Positions 16,954 to 25,952 of a DNA stretch of 64,000 nt are shown in pieces. How positions within the stretch are numbered: position 1 is the first letter of the stretch; each line of letters starts with the position of its first letter. The stretch comes from Rhodocyclaceae bacterium (GTDB lineage Bacteria > Pseudomonadota > Gammaproteobacteria > Burkholderiales > Rhodocyclaceae), in contig JAEUNM010000136.1 in assembly GCA_016791105.1 (NCBI GenBank), positions 1-64,000 on the forward strand, in the 5' to 3' direction. Made by a program: the position numbers and the translations under genes. Under the pieces are notes generated by a model that searched no databases, was not told where the DNA came from, and saw only the letters and a program-made list of their open reading frames with translations.

Positions 16954-17802
16954 TCAGCGCTTGCGCACCACCGCCTGCACGATGCGGATGCAGTTGGCGG
17001 CCAGACTTTGCATCAGGTTTTCGGTCTTGCGCGCGGCGCTCTCGCCCATCAGGATGTGCAGGCCCAGCGGCGGCGGGCCGGACTGGTGCTGGCGATCGAC
17101 GATGCGGCGGAACCATTCCAGCGTGATTTCGCTGCGGTCCTCCCAATCCAGCAATTCGGCGCCGAGACTTTCCAGCAGGTCGCGCGCCGCGGCCGGCGCG
17201 ATCAGATGGCTCAAGCCGGCATGGCCGGCCCAGGGCACGGGATAGTGCGGGGCGCCGCCAGCACCCTGGAATACGTCGTGAAATGCCAGCCGCCCGCCCG
17301 GTTGCAACACCCGCAACAGTTCGGTGTAGAAGGCGCGCTTGTCGGCGATGTTCATCTGCACGTGCTCGGTCCATACCAGATCGAAACTGGCGGGTGCATA
17401 GGGCAGAGCCAAGGCGCTCGCGCACTGGAAGTGAACCACCGAATCCAGCCCCACCCACTGCGCCAAGGTGTGCGCGGCGGCGACATAGGTTTGCGTAAGG
17501 TCCACCGCACATACGCGGCATCCATGCACCTGCGCCAGATGCCGCGCCGAGCCGCCCAGGCCGCAACCCACGTCCAGTACCAGTTCGCCCGCTTCGGGCC
17601 GCGCGCGGGAGGCCAATTCGAGCGTGGCCTCGCGGCCGCGCACGTGGAATTCGTCGACCGGTGCAAGATCGGCCGGCACCAGCCGTGAAGGATCCTTGCC
17701 GGCCGCCTGCAGCGCCTGCCGCAGCGCTGCAATCAGATTGCCAGTGGCATAGTGCGCGGCGACACAATTGGCGGCGCGGTCGCCGCCGTGAAATTCTGTC
17801 AT
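16954..17802 (-). CDS. Class I SAM-dependent methyltransferase
   Basis: The 282-aa product contains the SAM-binding motif I VLDVGCGLGGSARHLA, an acidic loop (VCAVDLTQ), FDLVWTEHVQMNI and the post-motif LRVLQPGGRLAFHDVF. Length and motifs resemble small-molecule N- or C-methyltransferases of the sarcosine/dimethylglycine and tocopherol type, but the substrate cannot be read from sequence. ATG 17802 follows a strong purine run (AAGGGGGGA). The gene lies between an SDR and msrB, all on the minus strand with short gaps, so it is probably in the same operon. Confidence 0.8.
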   Translation of the reverse strand: MTEFHGGDRAANCVAAHYATGNLIAALRQALQAAGKDPSRLVPADLAPVDEFHVRGREATLELASRARPEAGELVLDVGCGLGGSARHLAQVHGCRVCAVDLTQTYVAAAHTLAQWVGLDSVVHFQCASALALPYAPASFDLVWTEHVQMNIADKRAFYTELLRVLQPGGRLAFHDVFQGAGGAPHYPVPWAGHAGLSHLIAPAAARDLLESLGAELLDWEDRSEITLEWFRRIVDRQHQSGPPPLGLHILMGESAARKTENLMQSLAANCIRIVQAVVRKR

Positions 17803-17863
17803 GTTGTAGTCCCCCCTTGGTGGCGCGGCGCCGGCGCGCTTTTTTTGAAGCGGTTCAGTCTCC

Positions 17864-18586
17864 TCAGAATTTTTCCACCCAAGGCCGCAGGTCGAGTTCC
17901 TGAGTCCATGCGCTACGCGGCTGACGGTGCAGCATATAGTAATTTTCGGCAATCGCGTCGGGGTCCAGCAAGTCGTCGGCAGCCGCGGCGCCTTGCTGTT
18001 CGACCACTTGCGTGGGGCGAATGCGGCCATCGACGATCACGTGGGCAACATGCAGGCCACGCGGCTGCAGTTCGCGCGCCATGCTCTGCGCAAGCGCGCG
18101 CAGCCCGAATTTGCCCACCGCCAGGTTATGAAATTGCGCTCCCCCGCGCAGACTGGCGGTGGCTCCGGTGAACAGGATGGTGCCGCCCGGCTTCGCCTTG
18201 GCCAACATGGCGCGCGCAGCGGCGCGGCCGACCAGAAAGCCACCCAGGCAGAGCGATCGCCAGGCACTTTCGAATTCCTCTGCGCTGGTGTCGAGCAGGC
18301 TTTTGTGCAGGAAGGCGCCGGCGTTATAGACGACCAGATTGGGCACGCCCAGATCGCCCGCCACCTGTTCGAACAGCGTCTCGACCTGCGCTTCCACGCG
18401 CGCGTCGCAGGCATAGGCGCGCGCCCCGTGGTGTATGCCGGAACAGCCGGCGATCAGGGTTTCCAGGCGTTCGGCTGTGCGCGCGGCAATCGCCACGTGC
18501 ATTTCCGCGCGTGCAAAGCGGCGCGCCAGCGCACAGCCCAGTCCGGGCCCGGCGCCAACCACCAGTGCGGTTTCGTGCTGGTCCAT
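17864..18586 (-). CDS. SDR-family protein lacking the catalytic tyrosine
   Basis: The 240-aa short-chain dehydrogenase/reductase-like protein has the cofactor motif VVGAGPGLGCALARRFA and the NAG motif (VVYNAGAF). The usual Ser is followed by FHNLAVGKFGLRALAQSMA. In classical SDRs the second motif is YxxxK; here the position four before Lys is Leu, so the general acid is missing. Homologues with a Phe or Leu at that site exist, and they may act as non-canonical reductases or binding proteins. It lies 36 bp after the SAM adenosyltransferase gene and 61 bp before the methyltransferase gene. Confidence 0.8.
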   Translation of the reverse strand: MDQHETALVVGAGPGLGCALARRFARAEMHVAIAARTAERLETLIAGCSGIHHGARAYACDARVEAQVETLFEQVAGDLGVPNLVVYNAGAFLHKSLLDTSAEEFESAWRSLCLGGFLVGRAAARAMLAKAKPGGTILFTGATASLRGGAQFHNLAVGKFGLRALAQSMARELQPRGLHVAHVIVDGRIRPTQVVEQQGAAAADDLLDPDAIAENYYMLHRQPRSAWTQELDLRPWVEKF

Positions 18587-18622
18587 CGAAGTTCTCCTGC
18601 GGAACCGGCACGCGGCTCCGCT

Positions 18623-19357
18623 TCAGCTGCGTTTGAGTGTCAAGCTGTCGCCCACCGCGAGGCCCAGCGCGCGTGCGGCGTTGCCGCGATTGACGGCAAT
18701 TTCCACCAGCCCCACGCTATTCGCGTACCAGAACACCTCGCCCGCAGGCACTTCGGCAAATACGCGCGCATAAGCGATGGAAACATCGCCCACGCCAAGC
18801 CTCGTGTCGCGCGCCAGCGACTCGGCACGCAGGCCCGTGAGTGCATTGCCGTAATGGTCGATATAGATGATTTCGGCGCAATCATCCGGCCCGAATTGGA
18901 CGGACAGTGCCGGCAACTCTTGCAGGCAGCCGGAGGTAAGTTGCCCGCCCGCAATGTCTGCCACCATGGGTGCGAACAGGTCGCGGCCGTGGAACGATAC
19001 GGACAAATCCTCTGCCCGCCCCGTGATGCGCCACAGCTGCGCCTGCGGCGCGCGCGCGGCGACCACCGACAACAAGCCGTTGTCCGGCCCGACGAACCAG
19101 CGCCCATCCGCATGCATGGCCACGGCGTCGCGCGCGCTGCCCACGCCGGGATCCACGACCGCCATGAATACCGCCGCGGCGGGAAAGAAGGGATAAAGCG
19201 CGGCCAGCAGATGCGCGCCCGCACGCGCGTCGAAATTCGGCACGGTATGCAGCAAATCCACGACGGCCGTGCCTTGCGGGGCACGCTTGAGCAACGCGGC
19301 CTTGACTTGCCCGACGTAAATGTCGTCGGTTCCGAAATCGGTAAAAAGAACAATCAT
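18623..19357 (-). CDS. SAM hydroxide adenosyltransferase (DUF62 family)
   Basis: The 244-aa member of the fluorinase/chlorinase superfamily most likely hydrolyses SAM to adenosine and methionine. Family signatures are LFTDFGTDDIYVGQVKA, VVDPGVGS, FVGPDNGLLS, SFHGRDLFAP and IDHYGNALTG. Length is normal for the family. It heads a run of minus-strand genes that includes a SAM-dependent methyltransferase, which suggests, but does not prove, a link to SAM turnover. Confidence 0.88.
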   Translation of the reverse strand: MIVLFTDFGTDDIYVGQVKAALLKRAPQGTAVVDLLHTVPNFDARAGAHLLAALYPFFPAAAVFMAVVDPGVGSARDAVAMHADGRWFVGPDNGLLSVVAARAPQAQLWRITGRAEDLSVSFHGRDLFAPMVADIAGGQLTSGCLQELPALSVQFGPDDCAEIIYIDHYGNALTGLRAESLARDTRLGVGDVSIAYARVFAEVPAGEVFWYANSVGLVEIAVNRGNAARALGLAVGDSLTLKRS

Positions 19358-19490
19358 GAAAGGCCTCGGCGTGCAAAACGGGCCTCAGTCTAACCCGCAA
19401 TCGCGCATTTCTTGACCTGGCGCAGCATTGAAGTGCGGCACAGGGCACCGCACGCGCGTATTTGCCATGCCGGCCGGCGGTGGCGGGCAA

Positions 19491-19928
19491 TCAGCCGAAG
19501 TCCAGAGCAGATAAGCGGCGGTCGAATTCGGCCACGCCGATAATGCCGGGCAAGCCCAGAGCGAGAAGGTCGCGGCGGTCGCCGCTGACGAGAAATTCAG
19601 CCTGCGAAGCCACGAAAGCCTGGATCAGGTACACATCGCCGGGGTCGGGCGGCAGTACCGGAACCACTACGCCGTCGGTTGTGACCGGCATGGTTTTGAA
19701 GCGCAGAATTTCCAGCAATTCGTCCAGCATTGCCGGGGTGACGCCATCGCGCGCAAATAGGGAGCGGACTTTCGGGTAGGTAAGTACGCGGCGCAGTTCG
19801 ACGCTTTGCGCGTCAGCCATGACCAGTTCGAAGCGCCCGGCGCACCACGCATCGAACACGCGCCCGGGCGCCCACGTCGCGCGCGCGATGCCCGACACCA
19901 GGACGTTGGTGTCGAGTACCACCTTCAC
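19491..19928 (-). CDS. PIN-domain toxin (putative RNase)
   Basis: The 145-aa PIN-domain protein of the putative-toxin (PIN_3) group has the acidic N-terminus MKVVLDTNVLVSG, Glu in VELRRVLTYPKV, and Asp residues in DPGDVYLIQAFVAS and LVSGDRRDLLAL that would coordinate the active-site metal. Such toxins cleave RNA, often tRNA or mRNA. It is translationally coupled to the antitoxin gene upstream by a 4-nt ATGA overlap (19925-19928). Confidence 0.88.
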   Translation of the reverse strand: MKVVLDTNVLVSGIARATWAPGRVFDAWCAGRFELVMADAQSVELRRVLTYPKVRSLFARDGVTPAMLDELLEILRFKTMPVTTDGVVVPVLPPDPGDVYLIQAFVASQAEFLVSGDRRDLLALGLPGIIGVAEFDRRLSALDFG

Positions 19929-20218
19929 ATATTGCCCGCTTCGGAGTCCTGCGCGGCACGCGCTGCATCCAGGCCTTCAAGCAGCGCCGATTCAAGTTCG
20001 GCATCGCTCAGGTTCGCGAGGCCAGCACGAATGTTGTCGGTAAGACGCGCAAAACGTTCTTCCATTTCGCAAATTCGCTCAAAAAGGCCGATATCGACCA
20101 GGGCCGCGACGCGCACGCCATCTTTGCAGATCACGATGCTGTCGCGCTTGTAGCGCACTTCGTTGAGCATTTCGCCCAAGTTCTGGCGAACTTTGACGGC
20201 GGGGGCTTCGCGAATCAT
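19925..20218 (-). CDS. Phd/YefM-like antitoxin
   Basis: The 97-aa antitoxin has a Phd-type N-terminal DNA-binding fold (VKVRQNLGEMLNEVRYKRDSIVICKDGVRVAALVD) and a Glu/Asp-rich C-terminus that would wrap the PIN toxin. The paired motif at 20241-20255, just upstream of its start, is a natural candidate for its own operator. It is divergent from the molybdenum hydroxylase operon. Confidence 0.85.
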   Translation of the reverse strand: MIREAPAVKVRQNLGEMLNEVRYKRDSIVICKDGVRVAALVDIGLFERICEMEERFARLTDNIRAGLANLSDAELESALLEGLDAARAAQDSEAGNM

Positions 20219-20240
20219 GAATCAAACTCCGGGATTGGAA

Positions 20241-20255
20241 TGATCAGCATGATCA
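20241..20255. promoter_or_regulatory. Candidate antitoxin operator TGATCA-N3-TGATCA
   Basis: Two copies of the palindrome TGATCA (20241-20246 and 20250-20255) are separated by 3 bp, 22 bp upstream of the antitoxin start. Phd-type antitoxins autoregulate by binding short palindromes at this position. The assignment is by location and symmetry only. Confidence 0.4.
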
Positions 20256-20441
20256 TGAAGGTCATACCGGGTTCCGCCGGCTCCGCCCTGGCGGCGCGCT
20301 CCACTGCTTGCAAGCCGGGGCGAAAATATTCGGCTGCCGCATCGAACCGCGCTCGCCCGGCGTGGACTACAGTTCGGCGTGACGGGCGCGGCCGCGCGCT
20401 TGCGCCCTCGCCCGCCTACCTGACGCATTCGGAGCAAATCC

Positions 20442-20918
20442 ATGATTCAACTCAAAATCAACGGCAAGGCGCAACACGTGGAGGTGGCGCCGGACACCCC
20501 GCTGCTGTGGGCGCTGCGCGATACGCTACTGCTCACCGGCACCAAATATGGCTGCGGGCGCGCGCTGTGCGGCGCCTGTACGGTGCATGTCGATGGACAG
20601 CCCATGCGTTCCTGTTCGGTGCCGGTATCGGCGCTGGCCGGCCGCAGCGTGACGACCATAGAAGCCGTTGCGGCACAGCGCGCCGGACGCGCCGTGCAGG
20701 CCGCCTGGCGCAAGCTGGACGTGCCGCAGTGCGGCTACTGCCAATCGGGCCAGATCATGAGCGCGGTGGCTTTGCTGGCGCAAAACCACAAACCCAGCGA
20801 TGCCGACATAGACGCCGCGATGTCCGGCAACCTCTGCCGCTGTGCGACCTACGTGCGCATACGCGCGGCCATACACGAAGCCGCGCGCAACCTGGCCTTA
20901 GGAAACCCGACACCATGA
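20442..20918 (+). CDS. 2Fe-2S subunit of molybdenum hydroxylase (isoquinoline oxidoreductase-like)
   Basis: The 158-aa ferredoxin-like subunit has a plant-type 2Fe-2S cluster site (GCGRALCGACTVHVDG) and a second cluster in the helical domain (CGYCQSGQIM, then CRCATYVRIRAAI). It would pass electrons from the molybdenum subunit. GGAG lies 9 nt before the ATG. The stop overlaps the next gene's start as ATGA (20915-20918). It is similar in layout to IorA and aldehyde-oxidase small subunits; the substrate is unknown. Confidence 0.9.
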   Translation: MIQLKINGKAQHVEVAPDTPLLWALRDTLLLTGTKYGCGRALCGACTVHVDGQPMRSCSVPVSALAGRSVTTIEAVAAQRAGRAVQAAWRKLDVPQCGYCQSGQIMSAVALLAQNHKPSDADIDAAMSGNLCRCATYVRIRAAIHEAARNLALGNPTP

Positions 20919-23125
20919 GCGAACTGATCAATCTGAGCCGGCGCCAGTTCCTGCAGGGCGGCGCCGGGCTAACGCTGGGGTATGCATTGCCGGGCGTGGC
21001 GATGGCTGCGCTGCCTGAAGCCGGACCTGGCAAAGCCGGCGCCGGACTGGCGGCCGACCTGCATTTCGAGCCTAATGCCTTCCTGCGTATAGACGCCGAC
21101 AACAGCGTCACGGTACTTTCCAAGCACCTGGAAATGGGCCAGGGCACTTATACCGGGCTCGCCACGCTGGTGGCGGAAGAACTGGATGCGGACTGGAAAA
21201 CCGTGCGCGTAATCGGCGCCCCGGCCGATGCCAGGCGCTACAACAACCTGTTCTGGGGCCCGGCGCAAGGCACCGGCGGCAGTACCGCGATGGCCAATAG
21301 CTGGGAACAGATGCGCAAGGCCGGCGCCGCGGCGCGCGCCATGCTGGTAGCCGCGGCGGCCGAACTATGGGGCGTGCCGGCCTCCGCCCTCAGCGTGAGC
21401 GAAGGTGTGGTGCGGCATGCGGCATCCAGGCGCCAGGCGAGCTTTGGCCAACTGGCCGAGGCGGCCGCACGGCAGCCGGTGCCGGCGGACGTGAAGCTGA
21501 AAGATCCGGCCCAATTCCGTCTCATAGGCAAAAAGGCGCCGCGCCGCGACACGCCGGAAAAAACTGACGGCAGCGCGCAATTTACGCAGGACGTGCATTT
21601 GCCCGGCATGCTGGTGGCGGTGGTGGCGCATCCGCCGCGCTTCGGCGGCAAAGTCAGACGTTTCGACGCCGCGGCGGCCAAAGCCGTGCCGGGCGTGGTC
21701 GAGGTAGTGCAAATTCCGCAAGGCGTGGCTGTCCTTGCCAAAGATACCTGGACCGCAAAAACAGGGCGCGACGCGCTCAAGATCGAATGGGACGAATCCG
21801 CCGCCTTCAAACTGGGCAGCGAGGAAATATTCGCGCGCTACCGCGAACTGGCAAAAAAACCGGGACTCGTCGCACGCCAGGACGGCGACACGGACGCCGC
21901 CTTCAAAGCTGCGGCGCTGGTGGTGAGCGCGTCTTACGACTTCCCGTTTCTTGCCCACGCCGCCATGGAACCCATGAATTGCGTCGTGCGCCTGTCTGCA
22001 ACCGGCTGCGAAGTCTGGAATGGCGAACAATTGCATACCGGCGATCAGTACGCGCTGGCCGGGCTGTTGAAACTAAAGCCGGAGCAAGTAACGATACACA
22101 CGCTGTACGCCGGCGGCAGTTTCGGCCGCCGCGCCTGCAAGGATTCGGACTATGTGCTGGAAGCCGCCCACATCGCCAAAGCCATAGACGGCCGCGCGCC
22201 GGTAAAGCTGGTGTGGCTGCGCGAGGACGACATGCGCGCCGGTTATTATCGGCCGCTGTTCCACCATGTAATGCAGGCCGCACTGGACCAGCAGGGCAAA
22301 CTGACGGGCTGGCGCCATCGCCTGGTGGGCCAATCCATATTGATCGGCTCACCCTTCGAAAAAATGCTGGTCAAGAACGGCATAGACCAGGTTTCCGTGG
22401 AAGGCGCTTCCACGCTGCCTTACGCAATCCCGAATCTCACGGTCGATGTGCACACGCCCATGGATATTGCCGTGCCGGTGCTGTGGTGGCGTTCGGTCGG
22501 CTCCTCGCACACGGCTTATTCGACCGAAACTTTCCTGGATCAGGTGGCCGCCGCGATGAATAAAGACCCGGTCGCCTTGCGCCTGGAATTACTGGCGCAA
22601 CATCCGCGCCATGCCGGCGTGTTGAAGCTGGCGGCGGATAAAGCCGGCTGGGGCAAGCCGCTAAACCCCGGCAAGCCCGGCGAACGGCGCGGGCGCGGCG
22701 TGGCGGTGCATGAATCGTTTTCGTCCTATGTGGCGCAGGTGGCCGAAGTAACGGTGGCGAAAGACGGCGCCGTGCGGGTGGATCGCGTCGTGTGCGCGGT
22801 TGATTGCGGCATCGCCATCAACCCGGACAATGTGCGCGCGCAGCTCGAAGGTGGTGTGGGCTTTGCCTTGTCTGCCTTGCTGCACGGCGCCATCACGCTC
22901 AAGGATGGCCGTGTCGAGCAGGAAAATTTCGACACCTATGCACCGATACGCATCAATGAAATGCCGCGTGTCGACGTGCATATCCTGCCTTCCGCGCAGC
23001 CGCCCAGCGGCATAGGTGAACCAGGCGTACCGCCGCTCGCGCCGGCCGTGGCGAATGCCGTGGCGGCCGCCACCGGCAAGTGGCTGACGCGGCTGCCCTT
23101 CAAAACTGACGAGCTTGCGGCCTGA
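20915..23125 (+). CDS. Molybdopterin-binding subunit of exported molybdenum hydroxylase
   Basis: The 736-aa large subunit is of the IorB/isoquinoline 1-oxidoreductase beta type. It begins with a Tat signal (SRRQFLQGGAGLTLGYALPG), so the folded Mo-containing complex is probably periplasmic. Mo-pterin motifs include HLEMGQGTYTGLATLVAEEL, GGSTAMANSW, GGSFGRRACKDSDY and the active-site Glu in GIGEPGVPPLAPAV. I start at ATG 20915, overlapping the 2Fe-2S gene; the frame continues upstream without coding character. The substrate is probably an aldehyde or N-heterocycle, but this is family inference. Confidence 0.9.
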   Translation: MSELINLSRRQFLQGGAGLTLGYALPGVAMAALPEAGPGKAGAGLAADLHFEPNAFLRIDADNSVTVLSKHLEMGQGTYTGLATLVAEELDADWKTVRVIGAPADARRYNNLFWGPAQGTGGSTAMANSWEQMRKAGAAARAMLVAAAAELWGVPASALSVSEGVVRHAASRRQASFGQLAEAAARQPVPADVKLKDPAQFRLIGKKAPRRDTPEKTDGSAQFTQDVHLPGMLVAVVAHPPRFGGKVRRFDAAAAKAVPGVVEVVQIPQGVAVLAKDTWTAKTGRDALKIEWDESAAFKLGSEEIFARYRELAKKPGLVARQDGDTDAAFKAAALVVSASYDFPFLAHAAMEPMNCVVRLSATGCEVWNGEQLHTGDQYALAGLLKLKPEQVTIHTLYAGGSFGRRACKDSDYVLEAAHIAKAIDGRAPVKLVWLREDDMRAGYYRPLFHHVMQAALDQQGKLTGWRHRLVGQSILIGSPFEKMLVKNGIDQVSVEGASTLPYAIPNLTVDVHTPMDIAVPVLWWRSVGSSHTAYSTETFLDQVAAAMNKDPVALRLELLAQHPRHAGVLKLAADKAGWGKPLNPGKPGERRGRGVAVHESFSSYVAQVAEVTVAKDGAVRVDRVVCAVDCGIAINPDNVRAQLEGGVGFALSALLHGAITLKDGRVEQENFDTYAPIRINEMPRVDVHILPSAQPPSGIGEPGVPPLAPAVANAVAAATGKWLTRLPFKTDELAA

Positions 23126-23127
23126 AC

Positions 23128-24150
23128 ATGGATAGTGTCGATAAACAGGTGCTGGATGCGGCCCGGCGCTGGTCCGCCGCGGGCCACCGCTACACACTAT
23201 TCACGGTGGCGCGCACCTGGGGATCCGCACCGCGCCCGCCCGGCGCCTGGATGATATTGCGCGAAGATGGCCTGGTACAGGGCTCGGTATCGGGCGGTTG
23301 TGTCGAGGATGATCTGATACGCCGCATGCTGGCCGGCGAATTTCGCGAAGGCGCCGCGCGGGTGGTGCGCTACGGACAGACCGACGATGAGGCCCGCCGT
23401 TTCGGCCTGCCCTGCGGCGGCACGCTGGAATTGGCGGTGGAACCGGCGCCGGACGCGGCGCTGCTGGAAACCCTGGCGCGCCACATCGCAGCCGGCCAAC
23501 TGACGCTGCGTGTATTGGACCTCGCGGATGGCAGCGTGCGCATCGAACACGGCGCGCGCGGCGACCCTGTGGCCTGGGACGGCCGCCGCCTCAGCACGCC
23601 GCACGGCCCGGGCTGGCGACTGCTGATGATCGGCGCGGTGCAGATCGCGCGCTTCCTGGCGCACTTCGCGCAAGCGCTGGACTTCGAGGTGCTGGTGTGC
23701 GACCCGCGTACCGAATATACGAGCGAGTGGAACCTGCCCGCTACGCGCCTCGTGCCCGGCATGCCCGACGACGTGGTGCTGGAACTGAATCTGGACCCGG
23801 CCAGTGCGGTGGTCGCGCTCACGCACGACCCCAAACTGGATGACATGGCGCTATTGGAAGCCCTGAAGTCCGCCGCCTTTTACGTCGGCGCACTGGGCTC
23901 GCGCGCCAATAACGAAAAACGCATCGAACGCCTGCGCCGCTATTTCGGCCTGTCGGACGCCGAACTGGCACGCCTGCACGGCCCCGTGGGCCTGCCCCTG
24001 GGCAGCCGCACGCCGCCGGAAATTGCGCTCGCCATCATGGCCGAAATAACCGCCGCAAAGAACGGTGTGCTGGCCGCGAACGGCTTGTTGGCGGGCCGCA
24101 GCGCGCGACGGGCCGGGGTCGCGCCAGCCTGTATGGGCCGAATTACCTAA
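23128..24150 (+). CDS. XdhC/CoxI-family maturation factor for molybdenum hydroxylase
   Basis: The 340-aa XdhC/CoxI protein is thought to bind and sulfurate the molybdenum cofactor for its partner enzyme. It has the N-terminal VARTWGSAPRPPGAWMIL and SVSGGCVEDDLIR with a conserved Cys, and a C-terminal Rossmann segment (LMIGAVQIARFLAHFAQAL, VLVCDPR, ALGSRANNEKR). Only 2 nt separate it from the large subunit gene, so it is dedicated to this exported hydroxylase. A separate xdhC serves the purine operon at 58.8 kb. Confidence 0.88.
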   Translation: MDSVDKQVLDAARRWSAAGHRYTLFTVARTWGSAPRPPGAWMILREDGLVQGSVSGGCVEDDLIRRMLAGEFREGAARVVRYGQTDDEARRFGLPCGGTLELAVEPAPDAALLETLARHIAAGQLTLRVLDLADGSVRIEHGARGDPVAWDGRRLSTPHGPGWRLLMIGAVQIARFLAHFAQALDFEVLVCDPRTEYTSEWNLPATRLVPGMPDDVVLELNLDPASAVVALTHDPKLDDMALLEALKSAAFYVGALGSRANNEKRIERLRRYFGLSDAELARLHGPVGLPLGSRTPPEIALAIMAEITAAKNGVLAANGLLAGRSARRAGVAPACMGRIT

Positions 24151-24204
24151 GCCCTCGCAGCCATTGCCAAAAAGGGGAATTCCAGGCCGGCGCGGATTTT
24201 GATT

Positions 24205-24228
24205 CGATGCTCGGCATTACGAGCATCG
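24205..24228. other. 9-bp perfect hairpin between convergent genes
   Basis: CGATGCTCG (24205-24213) and CGAGCATCG (24220-24228) flank a 6-nt loop in the convergent gap between the XdhC-like gene and the PLP-enzyme gene. It has no T tract on either side. It may act as a transcription end or an RNA-stabilising hairpin for either gene. Confidence 0.5.
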
Positions 24229-24331
24229 CGACCTGTTCGTCAGAGAATAAAAGGCCGGGCAATTACGACGAGCGCCGCGCCGGGTGGTCGCATCGTGGCG
24301 GCGCGCGCCCTTCGCCCTACCCCAGCCAGCT

Positions 24332-25813
24332 TTACTGTGGCGCCTTGGCGCGCGGGCTGCGTCCCGGCCGGCGCCGGTGGCGGGCACGCGAATTGCGCTT
24401 GGGCGCTGCGGCAGGGGCGGCTTCGGCACCTGCTACGCATTCGTCTGCGCTTGATTCACTCGTCGCGTTTTCGCACGGCTCGGCTTGGGCAACGTCCGCA
24501 CAGGACGCAATTTCCATGTCCACGCAGCAGCTATCGGCATCCGCACCGCTTGCCGGCGATTCGGCAGCCACAGTGGGTTCTTGCTGCATCGCCAGGCCAT
24601 CGGTAAATAAATCCTGTCCAGCTTGAGGCTCGATCAGCAGGGGCAAATCCTGCCCTGCCATGTCCGCCGACATGGGTATTTTCGCGCTGTCCGCCGTTTC
24701 TGCAGTTTGCTCGTCGACAGGCGCGATTTCATCTACGCACGGGACGGCAACAGGGCGAACCGGGAAGTCAAGTTCAAGGCTAAGTTGCATCGGCTGCTCG
24801 GAAGCCGATTCGGGCACCAAGCCGTACCGCGCGAACAAGTCCGGATAAGCGAACAGGCCGGGCGCACCGCCGCTGTGCAGGAATACCACGCCGTCCTCGG
24901 CGCCGAAATAACCCTCGCGGAACAGTCCGACCAGGCCCGACATGGCTTTGCCGGTATAGACAGGGTCGAGTACCAGGCCTTCGTGGGCCGCCGCCAGCGC
25001 CACGGCTTCCAGCATTTGCGGCGTGGGCTTTGCGTAACCGGGGCCGGCCCATTCGTCGAGCACGGTCACCGCAGCGCGCGGCAGGCGGCGCCCGCCCAGC
25101 GCGGCAACGGTTTCCGCTGCCAGCGCAAACACCTGTTCTTCCTGCTCGCGGCGCGAGCCTTCCACCGCGATGCCTATCACCTTGATGCGCGCGTTGAGCA
25201 AGTGCATTCCGGCCACCAGACCGGCTTGCGTGCCGCCGCTGCCATTGGCGACCACCACGGCCCTCACCGGGTGCGGCAACGCGGCGAATTGCTGCAGCAT
25301 TTCTTCGGCGCACATCACGTAGCCAAAATTGCCGACCAGACAGGAGCCGCCGACCGGTATCAGGTAGGGCTTGCGGCCCTCCGCACGCAAACGTTCGGCC
25401 CGCTCCTGCATGACTTCTTCGCGGCTGGCCGGTGCGGCGATCTGCGTGATGCGCGCACCGAACAGGCGGTTCAGTATGACGTTGCCGCTTTCCAGGTAGG
25501 CTGCGGCGGGCCGCGCGCCATAGCGCAACACCAGTTCGCACTGCAATCCCAGGCGCGCGCAGGCAGCTGCCGTTTGGCGCGCATGGTTGGACTGCATGGC
25601 GCCTACTGTGAGGATGGTGTCGGCGCCGCGCGCGCGCGCATCACCGAGCAAAAATTCGAGTTTGCGCAATTTGTTGCCGCCCAGGCCAAGGCCGGTCTGG
25701 TCGTCGCGCTTGATGTACAGCTTGTGCGCGCCCAAGGCCCGGCCCAGGCGTGGCGCCGGTTCCAGCGGCGTGGGCAGTTGCGCCAATGCGATGCGGAAAT
25801 CCGCTTGAGGCAT
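24332..25813 (-). CDS. PLP-dependent D-cysteine desulfhydrase / ACC deaminase-family enzyme with long tail
   Basis: The 493-aa product has a normal catalytic part of about 335 residues: DDQTGLGLGGNKLRKLEFLL with the PLP-binding Lys, VGAMQSNHARQTAAA, VANGSGGTQAGLVAGM, and VYTGKAMSGLVGLF. Such enzymes deaminate D-cysteine or related amino acids. Beyond about residue 340 is a tail of about 150 residues unlike the family: acidic and Cys-rich (SCCVDMEIASCADV) and ending in a strongly basic stretch (RARHRRRPGRSPRAK). The start at ATG 25813 is chosen by family length; the ribosome site is weak. It lies downstream of the rplQ terminator on the same strand. Confidence 0.85.
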   Translation of the reverse strand: MPQADFRIALAQLPTPLEPAPRLGRALGAHKLYIKRDDQTGLGLGGNKLRKLEFLLGDARARGADTILTVGAMQSNHARQTAAACARLGLQCELVLRYGARPAAAYLESGNVILNRLFGARITQIAAPASREEVMQERAERLRAEGRKPYLIPVGGSCLVGNFGYVMCAEEMLQQFAALPHPVRAVVVANGSGGTQAGLVAGMHLLNARIKVIGIAVEGSRREQEEQVFALAAETVAALGGRRLPRAAVTVLDEWAGPGYAKPTPQMLEAVALAAAHEGLVLDPVYTGKAMSGLVGLFREGYFGAEDGVVFLHSGGAPGLFAYPDLFARYGLVPESASEQPMQLSLELDFPVRPVAVPCVDEIAPVDEQTAETADSAKIPMSADMAGQDLPLLIEPQAGQDLFTDGLAMQQEPTVAAESPASGADADSCCVDMEIASCADVAQAEPCENATSESSADECVAGAEAAPAAAPKRNSRARHRRRPGRSPRAKAPQ

Positions 25814-25952
25814 GGGCTTCAGTCCGGCGCCGCGGCCGAAACGGCGCGCGACGCAGTTTGAATTGATCGGGGAAGTCCGGCGTTCAGGCCACAGCACCTG
25901 GCCGCGCCAATTGCCGGTCGAATAATGTTGTGCAGCATGAGGACGCTCGCAT

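Noticed and set aside
20240..20914. Upstream extension of the molybdenum subunit frame
   Set aside because: It overlaps the whole 2Fe-2S gene; ATG 20915 begins a Tat signal and overlaps that gene's stop.
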